This document shows, piece after piece, positions 12,801 through 23,870 of a stretch of DNA of 64,000 nt. Position numbers and translations under genes: made by a program. How positions within the stretch are numbered: position 1 is the first letter of the stretch; each line of letters begins with the position of its first letter. Origin of the DNA: Zonotrichia leucophrys gambelii (Eukaryota > Chordata > Aves > Passeriformes > Passerellidae); NCBI RefSeq assembly GCF_028769735.1, contig NC_088170.1:42262920-42326919 (forward strand), written 5' to 3'. The notes below the pieces were generated by a model. The model searched no databases. It was given only the letters and a program-made list of their open reading frames with translations, and had not been told where the DNA came from.

Positions 12801-14770
12801 CCATGTAGGATTGCCTCTGGTCACAACACAGTTTCACTCAAATAGTGCTGCACATTGTTAAAAGTCAGCAGTCATTTATTTTGTGCGAAACAGACTACAT
12901 TATGAAGGACATAATCCAGTTTGCTGTCATTTTGGCAGCTTGCTAATGACAGAGGGCAGTGTAATATTGCATGGGTTCAGAATTCAGCTGCTAAGCTTCA
13001 AGATTTATGCTTAACACATACTGTCATTCTTCAGAATTAGTTTTTGCTTTATCCTAAAACTCAGCTTTAAATTTATTGTCACTTTCTGGCTAAAGTCTAA
13101 AGGGCAACCAAATGACATTTTTCTCCATGCCTGTTAAATGATCTATAATCGAGTGAGGGCAGGGGGAAAACTCTGGCAATTAACAAGGCCAGAGCCTTTG
13201 CAAGAAGCAGACAGAACAGAAAAGGGAACAGATTTGAGCTGACTCATTCACAAGAGGTTTTAATAAATCATTCATTGCTCTAAATCGATGACCTTCATCT
13301 AGAAGGAAAGAAAGTCTAGTGGTATGGGTATTAGCCTAGAACCTGTTTAGGGCTAAGAACTGAGTGGGCCATGTTCTTCCCTCCTCCTCTCCTTCCCCTA
13401 CTCCCTCCCAATCTCCTGATTTCCATGTAATGTGAAGTCAGGCCTGTGGCCCAGCCAGGAGCCTGGCACACACAGCTGGCAGCACCATTGCCTCAGGTTT
13501 AAGGCCAGACAGCAGGGGCAGATGAAGCTTTACAAAGGTGAACTTCCACAGCATCCTATGGATATGCTGACCCTCTGTTCTTTGGCACTTGAAAGGGGTT
13601 GCTCAGCTCTGTCCTTTGAATATAGCCTGGTGTCCTTCCTAAGGCATGGGGAAGCATGGAGAGTTTGTGCTTGGGCATCTGCAGCTCTTGCTGGTGTGGT
13701 GTCTGTGGGCACAGTAAAGCTTCTCTTCTGGTTCTGGCTTGCAAAAGCTCGTATCTTCTGAATTTTGCTTTGATTTTCAGGAATAAAAAGGGAAAATCTG
13801 CTGAAAATGGATAGTTCACTGGCATTTCTGCCATACATTATCAAGATTGCTCTGCACTGTATTGAACTCGCTTAGGCCAGTTTTGCCATTGGTTTGGTAT
13901 TTCAGTGTATTTCATGCTTAGAAATAGTTCACAGGTTCACAGACCTCAATGAACCCTTATGGAAAGCCTGCAGTTTATTTGGTGATCTGTTGGGTTTGAT
14001 GTTTGGTTTGGTGGTTAATTTGACTTGGTTCATTGTTCATTTGGAGGTCGCCAAAGAGCAGAGGCCAATGGGTTCTTCTGCTTGCTTCTATTCATAAAGA
14101 GTGGGAACTCAAGCACCCTCTGACAGTGCAGGCTTTATAAGGGCAGGTAGGCAGAAAGAGCAGCCTGTGGTGAGCTTTCAAACTGCGTACAAAAAGCCCG
14201 ACCTTCATGTCCTGAAGCCAAGGGAGTCTGACGAGTGAATCAAAGAGGACAGGAGGAACTGACAGTGGGCAATTGATAGGTAAAGAATATGATCTCAGCA
14301 ACTGCATTTTGAAGGGATGCCTTCGGGGAAAAAAAAAAAAGCAGGGGGGAGGAAGAAGAAAGAAAATGAGATCAAGCATTAAAGTTTTACCAAAAGAGGT
14401 TGACCTTTACTGATGTTAACTGCTATGAATAATATCAATTTGTACCAGCAGAGGAATTGAGCCTGAATTTATTTTTCTTATTGTCGTGGTTTGAGAGGAA
14501 GTGAGTTTTTTGGGATGCTGTGGTCAAGCCAATAGGTGCTCAGATTTGAATATTGGCACTTGGTGTGGCCACTGGGGACATGGAACACAGGGGTTAAAAG
14601 CAGAGAACTCCCAGGAAAACCTCTCTTGGGTTCTGGTAGGGAAAGAATTCCAGCTGCTGGCTGGGCGGGGGCGGGGAAGCCATGTGGCCGGGTGAGGTGG
14701 GCCTGGGCCCTGAGGACGGAAGGGTGGAGGGGCACCAAGAGACATCGGGCAGCCACCCCCCCCTCCGCAG

Positions 14771-14777
14771 GAGAGAC

Positions 14778-14817
<40 letters not shown>
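14771..14817 (+). repeat. (GA)n purine tract inside the LTR
   Basis: The top strand is an almost pure GA repeat of about 47 bases with one C and one AAA interruption. It lies in the middle of the LTR's CpG-rich block. Homopurine-homopyrimidine tracts of this kind can form triplex DNA and are prone to length change. Confidence 0.9.
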
Positions 14818-14820
<3 letters not shown>

Positions 14821-15701
14821 CGGTGTCTGTGCCGGTGCCACCTTGAAATTTTATAGCAGGTTGGCTGAGGAGAAGGGGGGAATGCGGCGAGAAGGTGCCC
14901 AGCAAGGCAGCCGTGGAAGTTCTGGACAGGCAGAGCCTGAGATTTTTAACCCTTTTCTTGGATGATGGAAACCTTACAAATGCTAATCCTCCTGGAGCTG
15001 AATGAGAATAGAGATAGAGATGAGATAAGAGGAAATGGGCCACGAGGGAAGTGGAGAAGTATCTTAGGTGGGAGGAGGTGATGGAGTGGCCTTTGGCTGG
15101 ACTTTCTTGTATAGCCATGGACAAAACCATTTTTCCGGTGACACAGAGACTGCATTTGGGGGGAGGCAATGGCTCGGAGCCAAGAGAGTTCAGTGTTGTT
15201 ATGTGAAGGAGTATGTGAACAGAGGTGACAGGTGAGGAGGGTGGTTGGTGCCCTCAATCTTCAGTGGAGGAGAAGATCTCTGTTCTTGAGACCCCTCAGC
15301 CCCAGGGGGTGAAATTTGCAGGGGACAGGTGTCCCAAAAGTGAGAGACTGTGCTATTTTTTGGAACTGGACAAAGCATCCTTAAAAGAAGCAGCTCTGGT
15401 CCATGTGCAGTGGCGAGAGCACTGGGCATGGAAAGAAGATGTCATGACAGCAAATGATCTCTAGGCGGTGCCATGAGTGACATAGAAACACACAAGGTTT
15501 CAACTGTGTTTCCTGGGGAAGCCTATGGCACAAGAGGGACTCCTCTCCTCTTGATGAACTGAGAATTGATTATCTGAAGGGTGGTGATGGACTGGAAGTT
15601 GGCGATTGGAGGGGTGGGAACTTGGGAACTTGGTTGGGAGGAGAAGGAATGTTTGGAAGGTTTTCATTCTTTCTGTTTGTTCCTTTTATATATTGTAAGT
15701 T

Positions 15702-15720
15702 AATAAAGGTTTTTTTTCCT
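15702..15720 (+). promoter_or_regulatory. probable LTR polyadenylation signal
   Basis: AATAAA at 15702-15707 is followed at once by GG and a T-rich run, about 130 bp before the LTR's 3' end. This is the expected arrangement for a retroviral poly(A) signal and sets the element's orientation. Whether it is used is unknown. Confidence 0.55.
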
Positions 15721-15841
15721 TCTATTTCTAAGCTGGAGCCTGCTTTGCTCTATTTCTGTTCCCATCTCACAGTAGACACCAGGGAGAAGGTATTTTCATG
15801 GGGGCACTGGCATTGTGCCAGCGTCAAACCATGATACTTAT

Positions 15842-16200
15842 GGACTTCCCTACTAGGTTATTTCACTGGTGAATGAGATAAAAGTAGGAGGAAGCTGAAT
15901 GCTGATATTGCCAACAGCAAAGTTCACCTCTCAGGCCAGACTTTCATACAAAATAGCTGTGATCTCATAGTTTTGTGCCTTATGAAAAAGAAGTAAAACC
16001 TGCTCCGTATTGCACTGAATGGTATTTATAGCAGTGGGAGACATAGCAGGAGCTTCATTCTGTCACCCTTCTCCCCTCTGCCCACCCAGTAAAACACTGT
16101 AATATTGGCTGAGAGTTGGGCTAGGTTTTCATGGACATAACTGGGTTGCCATGCTGACTTCAAGGGGGTTTGTGGCTGGTGCAAGGAGCAGAATCTGCAG
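15842..16200. other. non-coding spacer
   Basis: No gene or RNA is seen between the long LTR and the CR1 tail. The last 20-30 bases may already belong to the CR1 element, but the match becomes clear only from about 16201. Confidence 0.6.
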
Positions 16201-16339
16201 TGTTCAAGACCAGGTTGCATGGGGCTCTGAGCAACTTGATCTGGTATCCCTGCCCATGGCAGGGGGCTGGAACTAGATGATCTTTAAGGTCCCTTCCAGC
16301 CCCAACCATTCTATGATTCTGCAATGATTCTATGATTAC
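16201..16339 (+). mobile_element. CR1 LINE, truncated 3' end
   Basis: The sequence follows the avian CR1 3' region. TGTTCAAGACCAGGTTGCAT is followed by the GGGGCTCTGAGCAA block, then CCCTGCCCATGGCAGGGGG, GGAACTAGATGATCTTTAAG and GTCCCTTCCAGCCCCAACC. It finishes in repeated ATTCTATGATT units, the CR1 3' terminus. CR1 is a non-LTR retrotransposon, usually 5' truncated on insertion and leaving no poly(A) tail (known of the family). Only about 140 bp remain, with no coding capacity. This is one of the strongest signs that the DNA is avian. Confidence 0.93.
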
Positions 16340-18715
16340 AAAGAAAATACTTGAGTGACACCATTAAATAGAGCTCAGCAGAGCCAGGCACTCAGCTCAG
16401 GACAGATAGCCAGCAAGTTAAATCCTGTCGTTTCAAATGTTGCAGTCAACATGAAGAAAGATGCCAACTGGTGGTCTTAAAATGGAGAGAGGGAAAGAGA
16501 GAAAAAAGGAAGCCTATTTTTAATGATTAGAAGGTTCTTAGATACAAAGGGTCTCCCTGGATAAGATAATACAGAGAAGGCAGAGACAGCAGAATTTCTG
16601 AATGGCTCAGGAACAAGGAAGGAAGGAAAGCTGAGCTGAAGGTGACTCATTCCAAGGACCTGAATGAGAAAGAGGATGGGGTATTCAGCAGTTTCCTATT
16701 AAGAAGTACCTCTAAAAAGAAACCCTACCTTTCAAAGAAAAAAAACATAAGGGAAAAAACCCCAGAAACCTTTAATGAGATTTTGTATAATTTATAAATG
16801 TCTTTGAATTTTTCTCATCCTTAGAACATTCCTTAAGAAATCAGTGGATCATTATTGTAGGCGGGAGCTTTCATCACCACATTGAGTGAGCAAAAATGTT
16901 CATGTCAATCTCATGCCTTTGGATCACATAAAGGACCGTGTGTGTCATAACAATGGCTGCCTTTGCCCAATGGCTCAAGATACTGCTGCTGATGCCTGTG
17001 GAAAGTACTAAGCAGTCCCCAGAGGGCACTGTGCCTCATTGTGCCATATGTCTTTTTTTTCACTCTTTATCAGCTGGTGATAGAGATAAATATTTGTCTT
17101 TCTCCTGACATTTTTGGTTCCAGATTTATATAGGGTATGAGTGAGAAGTATCTCCATCAACACTCTTAGATTTACAAGGTTTTGAATTAATGTGCTGAGA
17201 GAGTGTAAGCATTCTGGATTCAATTTCCATAATCCCTGTTTTACAGAATTGTTTTGGCTTTTGTTTGGTTTGCTGTTGTTGTTTTTCTTTGGTGTTTTAT
17301 TTAATCTTTCTCTCTGGAGAAAGTAAACTAACAGTATGACACTGTATCTTTTTGAAAGATACATGCAGAATAAGGAAAGATCATCTTAATCCTTCACCCA
17401 TTAAGACAAAAAAATCCCTGTTGTTTCATGCAATATGGGATGCATGGGCATATTTTCCCTTCTTTTGCTATCTTCTTAGTCTCCTCTGCCATCTCCATAT
17501 GGAAAGACCTTAAAACTGTACATACTCTGTAGGAAATAGACTCAAAGCATTTCTTATGCTTCTTCACATTACCCTGCCTCTGTACACCAGCATGCTCTTA
17601 ATTCTCTATTGCTATTCAAGAGAAAAATGAGGGCATTTCAGGTGAGCATGCAGCACATGATCTCCCACAGTATGTGGGAAAAACCCTGCAAGAGAGAATG
17701 CAGTGAGTCTCTGAGGTTTCTAGTGCTGTGGTTTTCCTGGGTGATCTTTTTGATGAGACGTGATAGGTATATTGGGGAATTTTGAAGCAGCAACTGTTGT
17801 TCCCTCTTGAAACTCCTCTTCCTTACTAGGATGTGGTAAAATTTATCCTGATCAAGCCAAACATCATGTTCCAGGAGCAGCTCTTCTTTCTGGTGTCTGT
17901 TTTTGCTGAACAACATAGCTGTACATTCCATGCTGGGGCACTGCTCTGTATCACATTTACAGGGCTACTTTATCATCCTGTTGTTCCTAGATAAGTAATT
18001 CCACTCTCCACCAAGTGTTAAGCCCTTGCAAATATTTATGCACGTCTCTCTTCATACCATCACTCAGCCAGTGCCTCTGAAGCCCTTCACATTTCTGGTA
18101 ATTGCTGCTATTTTTTTCCTCTGCTCAGTACTCTTCAGGAAACAGCCTGACCACTATTTACATTTCTCTTATAACTTCTTATAGACCTACCCCATAGGCT
18201 ACCTGTTTTTCCATAGGCAAAAGCTGTTGTGACCGTGATGGTGATGTCCCTGCTCCTCTGTGACCAGAACAGGTGCAGGTATTCCAAAACTGCACATCTG
18301 GGGGTCTTGAGTCCTGCGGTACTCAACTGCTATGGGTAAACCCACAGTCTCCTGCAGCGCTCCTCTGTGTGGAATGATTACCTCCCTGCATCTCCACCGT
18401 GCTTAAAGTTGTAATGAGGGAAAGCAAGTTGCTCACTGTTCTGGTTCATATAATTATGTATTTGGAGTTTTAATTAGAACGCCATGAAAATCAAAGAAGA
18501 CAAATTAATCTAGCTCTAAGACATTATTTAATCACATAGATGTATTTTCAAATTAAGACAGAAGTCTTGATAGCAGAGCCACTTCAAGCAACCTACATTG
18601 GTAATATTATTTACTAAGGGTCCATGCACGTGCCACCACCTGCATCCATCAAAACTAAGGGTGCTCCAAGTCATCCAGTGACAAAATTGATGCAAACAAC
18701 CAGTAAAAAGATAAG

Positions 18716-18742
18716 ATACAAAGCATATAATATGCTTTGTAT
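18716..18742. repeat. perfect 12-bp inverted repeat, 3-nt loop
   Basis: The arms ATACAAAGCATA (18716-18727) and TATGCTTTGTAT (18731-18742) flank a TAA loop. The stem is perfect, and the surroundings are AT-rich without an obvious element. Confidence 0.85.
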
Positions 18743-20543
18743 TTAATAGGGCTTTTCTCTCTAATCTTTGGAAGACCCTTAGGGTAGATAGGTAAATTAT
18801 TTTCCTTGTTCCTCCTTCTGTACACTTTATGTTTGCATTTATGTTCTATACACTTAATATCTGCATTACAATTTGGCATAATTATTTAAGAAACTTTGAA
18901 TTGTGTTGGATGTGGATGGTGGATTCATGGCCTGGAGACTGTGGTGGTGGTGGTGCTGTTGTATATTACTGTCTAACTCTCAGGAGGCTGAGCTTACTGT
19001 ACTTCATCTGCAATTAATTGATCACTTTGCATGCGTGTTTTTATACAGTGTACATATTATGTATAATATAGCTGTTAAGCAATGCAATTCTATTTTGCCC
19101 TCTTATTGATGTAGAATATAAATGTCTGCCCAGCCTTGTCCATTTTTGATCACCTAAAACATGAGTTTTGTGCCATGTGGTTGAGTGAACAGGAATGTCC
19201 GTTTTCTTATCATGGTTACTGTTCTCAAGCTACAATGGCATAACTACAAAGAAATAGCAAGACACTGCAGGTACACAGCAAGATCTGCAGTTTATAGGTT
19301 TACTTGGGTATTCAGGCAGTTCATCCTAGTTTTCCACTGCTAAGGATTTGGTTCAAAAAGCTATCATCGAGAATCTGTGATGTTTCTTCTTAATGAACAT
19401 GATAGGAGAGACACATTGAATCAATAAAATTGTGCTGGAATAACTAAAAGAAAGATATGATCCATATTAGCTGAAGACTATACCATTGGCATATCATCCA
19501 AGAAAGCTGAAATAGTTGCATTCTTCTAAGATTCAAGTATGCTTTGAGGCAAAAATACCATTTAGCAAGCACATATATCAACAATTCATTTTGTGGCCCT
19601 CTTCCTTGTTACCACAGACCGTAGGCCAAATTTGAGATTGATTTCTGCTCCCTGTCTTCAGTGGGCTTTCATCTGAGCTAACATTTTGTGTCTTCCACTT
19701 AGACCAGAACCAAGCTCCTGCAGCAAAAGCATGCCAAATATAAAGGGCAATACTGGAATATATGTAGGTAGTGAAATTGCTTCTGAGGAAACTTTATGCT
19801 CTGAGTGTAACTGGACACTAAACAGGAAGAGAAACTAATTATTGAAAGCATTGGTAATTCTCTCCTGAACTGCCTGGACAATTGATTTGGTAAACTGATC
19901 CTTTGGCAGCACAGGATGCAAGCACCGTCACTTTACAGAATAGGTATTGACTGGATTTAGTCTCACCTGTTAAGAAATGCTTTGAGCTGTACAGCAGATA
20001 GAGAAAATGTTAGTTTTTTCAGTGATAAATAAGAAAATTCTGGGAAAAGCAATTTGTCTGGCCTTTCTAAACTCTTGCACTAGTTTGGTTCTCCGAGTAG
20101 GTGCATGGAGGAGAGCTGAGCTGATCCCTCTCCACTAAATTCCTCAAAACCACAAAACATAGGTTACACAGAATCTGGGAGTCAAAGCAGCCACTCTCTT
20201 GGGGCCATCCTCTCCCTTGCAGATGCAGGGACTGATAATAACTTTGGCCTGGAGCAGGCTGCGTGGAACGAAGGATCACATAATGCCCAGCTGCAGGGAA
20301 ACCTGCAGATGGTTTCTGCTACTTTGGGGCAGGTAGGGAATGAGTAGACAGCAGATGCCTGGCAAGTTGTGTCATGGCACTAAAGAAACATGAGAGAAAG
20401 CTCTGCTGCTTTAGTTTTATCTTCATCCTCTCTGCAAAGCAGATAGTTCTTAATCATGCTTATTCCAGAAACTAGACAGAAGACCTACTGATAGAGAACA
20501 ATGTATTTTATATGAGTTCTTTGATACGGGAAAGCAAGAAGAC

Positions 20544-20567
20544 TGTTCACAGCATGAGCTGTGAACA
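20544..20567. repeat. perfect 10-bp inverted repeat, 4-nt loop
   Basis: TGTTCACAGC (20544-20553) and GCTGTGAACA (20558-20567) flank ATGA. TGTTC/GAACA half-sites resemble steroid-receptor half-sites, but the spacing is not the usual three bases between hexamers. A receptor-site reading is therefore not supported. Confidence 0.75.
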
Positions 20568-22684
20568 TTTTCTGTGGAAGTGCTATGGTAATAACATGAT
20601 TTTAAAATTCAGAAGTGTAGAGTCAAGCCCTCAATTATGCAATAAAAAAGTAATGTGGCAACACAATACTTCTAAGGATTATTGTTTGGCCACTTCTGCA
20701 GTGTAAGCAGAGCATACAATTCAGACATGAATGAAATTGTATAAAACTGTGAAAAGCAAATCCTCTTATTTACGATTAACTAGATAAGCTTAACTCTCAC
20801 TGAAAATTTTGGGGTAATTTGATCATTATGTCCATGGGTATAATTGAAAGTCACAAAAGGATATCACAGAGGATAGATAGAGTTGTTACATGTCAGAGGT
20901 CTGATTTTCATTACATTTGTAAGGTGTAGTTGTATAAGTTTCTGCTTACATACTAATTTATGATGATGTGGGTCACAGCCATTTGCTATAACTCAGGGTA
21001 AAGCCAGGAGATACATTTTTTACCTTGTATGACTAATGTGACATCTGTAAAGAGTTAAATAAAGAGAATCTCTCTTTCACAGTTTTTTTAAGCACCCTTC
21101 TACTACTGTAATGTAAAATAAATTCCTAATTAGAGGGTCATTATAACACTAAAACCAACAAAGCAAGGACAACCTCACACAAGTGCCTGAAACTTATGGA
21201 GCTTCCAGAAGAGCTCTAATGTCTGAGCCAAAGTAGATGGAAAAAGTCAGAGAGAGATGGAAATTGTGTGCTTGATTCTTTACTCAGTTATACTAGTTGG
21301 AAATATGAAGTTTCAACAGTCTGATTCAATGATTGAAGAGTAGACAATGACAGTGTGTTGTTTTGAACAGAAATGTTGCTGACCAATTGATCAGCCAAGC
21401 TATGATACAACCCTAAAACCTCAGCAAGGAAGTAGATGCACTATGTGAGAAAAGTATTGCATCATAAGATTATGAAATCTGCTCACTCAGGTTCAGCTCC
21501 AGGTTCTGCCACTGGCCTCTCCTGTCATCTCAAATTAGTCAAGTAGAAGAAGGTTCAAATAAGTGGTCATTATTTTGCATCTTACTGCCAAAGCCCTAAG
21601 CCTGACTTTTTGCCAGTCTTTGAAATTCCACATGAACATGAATATTTCAGCTAGGCAGAACATTTGAAAATCAGGACCAAAGTAGTTTGATCCCGAAAAA
21701 CTAGAAGGCACTTATTACCCACTAATGCACATAACAGACCTACTTCAAGGCTTAACCAGGGATAAACTTTAGATCTTGGGTTGGAAAATAATTCACACAA
21801 TGAATGGCAGGTTTATTCTTCTCCTGGTACCCAGACTTTTTTTCACGCATAAGGAATTTTAGTTTATATTATGGATTATTAGCCATTTTTCATGTTTTAA
21901 GGAGTGGTTCAAGCAATCATAGGATTATACCAACACATGATGTCCTAGGAACATTTTAAGAAATGCAATGAGATTTGAACAAGAATTTGGCCCTGATGCA
22001 AAACAAATAGCAAGATAAAAAATCACCTCAAAACTTGAGAAACTGGCTGCGACTTGTGTTAAGTAGGGTATTTACTGTCTTGTGACCCAGGTGAAACGTA
22101 ATCACCTTATGCATATGTCCTAAAAAGACGAGTTTCACAAAGCCTTGGCTTCTGGCATCGATTTACAGCTGATGCTTAAACAGTGCTCATGAAATATTAA
22201 GGAGCACAACTTTCCTGTGCATTTTGTTTACAGGATCCTCTGTATGTTGATGTTTATAAGCATCCCTATACTGAGATGTTCATACTAATCTGGAGGAAAG
22301 GGATATTCACAAACTTAAACATGAGATCCAAGAGCAATCTTGTTATGTCCATTACTGCACGGAGAAACATGAATCCCCATGAATGAAGCTACTTGTCCCT
22401 GTGTTAACACTAACACTGTTCACACCGCAGGGACTCCTGCTTTGCTTACCTCTGACAGCTCAGATGAGGTCTGGGTGAATTGGGTCTTAGTTAGGGAGGA
22501 TGTGATTGCTCTGTTCTTGAGCATCTCTCCCACTGCTGCAGCTGTGCTTCCATTTTGCATCATATTATCCACTCTTTCCTATCCTATATTTTCCTTTTTG
22601 ATAAAAATTCACAGTCAAAAATATCTAGTCTGTAGATTATAACAGAAGTTTCTCTTGTATTGCAAATGAAGATTGGTATCTATG

Positions 22685-22800
22685 TGTGCTGGTTTCAGTG
22701 GGGGTCGAGCTGATTTTCTTCACAGTGGCTGTTGTGAGGCTTAGTTTTTGAGCAAGCGGCTGTGTGGTGCGTGGTTGCTGGCTGGAGTTAAACCACAACA
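22685..22800 (+). mobile_element. miniature (internally deleted) solo LTR, ERVL-like
   Basis: It starts TGTGCTGGTTTCAG and ends GGAGTTAAACCACAACA, the two ends of a very common passerine LTR family, but only 116 bp lie between them. The 5' part keeps the block reading GAGCTGATTTTCTTCACAGT, and the 3' part keeps GTTGCTGGCTGG. Flanking pentamers CTATG (22680-22684) and CCATG (22801-22805) agree at four of five bases, consistent with an aged 5-bp target duplication. The middle of the LTR, including promoter and poly(A) signal, is missing. This suggests an internal deletion after or before insertion. Confidence 0.75.
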
Positions 22801-23041
22801 CCATGCAACTTCTCTTGGGTGATTGACTTCTTTTAAAGAGGCATTACTTTGAAATTCTGTGCTGCTAAAAATGCTCAGCACTTTTGTCATCCATAGCAGC
22901 AATGATGCTTAACTCCTAGCATGTGTAGTAGAATTTGAGAAATCTGACATCAAATTTTAATGAATTTTTGCCTTTTTCTTACTTCTCCAAATTTTCCTCT
23001 GACATTTCCAGGTCTCTTCTCTTCCCTATTCCTCTGAGATT

Positions 23042-23100
23042 TTTCCTCAGGGAAAAATGTCACATGGAAAAATTTCCTCAGGGACTGATGTCACAGTGGA
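23042..23100. repeat. imperfect tandem duplication, period about 31 bp
   Basis: TTTCCTCAGGGA...ATGTCACATGGA (23042-23068) is followed by TTTCCTCAGGGA...ATGTCACAGTGGA (23073-23100). The two copies are nearly identical apart from a few bases. It is a local duplication with no sign of function. Confidence 0.75.
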
Positions 23101-23834
23101 TTCATTAGCTATGATACTCTGCTGTTAGCTCTGCTTGTGATTCTGGATTTGCTCAGAAGTTTCTGATTTTAAAGCTTGTAAATTCTTTTCTTCTGGCTTA
23201 TAAGATCCACTACATGGTATCATGGGAATAAAACCTGTAATGGGAGATAGGGGAAGGACAGATCTCTTCTGCTATGTCTCCAGTACTTACTACATCAGTC
23301 AGAGTTGGGCACAGGTTCAAATCTTTGTTGCAGTACAGCTCCCAGAAGATGTCAGGACCCACATAGTCAATATGTGTCAGTTATTGAGACAGGCTGTGAA
23401 AATTTGGTATTCCCAAACTGGGTAGAAATGCAGAGTCAGGTGAGGTTAATTTTTCAAAAGTCCTTAATAGCAACATTTATGTTTTTATGACTTCAACATA
23501 ATGTGACACTGACATTGCCTGCATGGAAGCCCACAAAAAAAGTTCAGTCCTGCAGAGGATCCTAAATCTTTTAATGATGACAGTGATGAACATGAACAGA
23601 TTATCCCTACCCCTAATGCTGAGTGATTTCACCAACCTAGTGGGAAAAATCCTTCTCTTAATTACACAGAACAAGTAGAGAATTGCTGTATTGATGTGAA
23701 TGGAGTTATTTTGGATAGACACTAATACAGGAGAGAACACAATCTGGCGCCTTGAATGCTGCCAACAAAAGCTCAGTTGTATTATCCTGTGATTTGACTA
23801 TGGCAGGCAGTCTCACTGAACTGATGTCTGACCT

Positions 23835-23870
23835 AGCTCCCACGGCAGTCAATGTGAGCCTTTGCACTGA
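23835..23870. repeat. fragment of an old dispersed repeat (tentative)
   Basis: CTCCCACGGCAGTCAATG followed by TGAGCCTTTGCACTGA resembles the AGTCAATGGGAG..TTTGCC motif also seen at 5741 and 25551. It is short and degenerate, so the call is tentative. Confidence 0.3.

Larger units (their letters stand above)
7178..14476. other. non-coding DNA, no gene recognised
   Basis: It contains an A-run followed by (GAA)n at 8519-8545, a (GT)n/(GC)n tract at 9784-9817, poly-C patches near 11865-11882, pyrimidine-rich sequence near 13378-13410, and an A-run at 14329-14340. Open frames of 198 codons (9029-9625, plus) and 185 codons (11213-11770, minus) lie here but resemble nothing known. The 11.2-11.9 kb patch is GC-richer than its surroundings and open on both strands. 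That is a composition effect rather than gene evidence. Confidence 0.65.
14482..15836 (+). mobile_element. long solo LTR of an endogenous retrovirus, ERVL-like
   Basis: The element begins TGTCGTGGTTTGA and ends TCAAACCATGATA. The ends are near-perfect inverted copies, and both mismatches are C-to-T changes, so the original end was probably ...CACGACA. A perfect 5-bp direct repeat, CTTAT, abuts both ends (14477-14481 and 15837-15841). Five-base duplications are typical of ERVL-type integration. At 1,355 bp it is long for an LTR. Inside are a GC-rich block with many CpGs (about 14660-14910), a (GA)n tract (14771-14817), a TATA-like TTTTATAG (about 14849-14856), and AATAAA followed by a T-rich run (15702-15720), which gives plus orientation. 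No retroviral coding sequence remains, so it is a solo LTR. Similar LTRs are abundant in songbirds, but no family name is assigned. Confidence 0.8.
16341..22684. other. non-coding DNA, no gene recognised
   Basis: No open frame exceeds about 120 codons and none is recognisable. It contains purine-rich patches near 16485-16510 and 16615-16630, a (GGT)n tract near 18941-18957, and two perfect hairpins (18716-18742 and 20544-20567). An AAGAATTTGGCCCTGATGC segment at 21981 resembles a frequent old-repeat motif. Confidence 0.65.

Noticed and set aside
14524..14856. Frames with RERERE or SLSLSL runs
   Set aside because: They are translations of the GA/CT microsatellite inside the LTR, not proteins.
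23310..23325. GGTTCAAATC resembling a tRNA B box
   Set aside because: No A box or cloverleaf can be built upstream.
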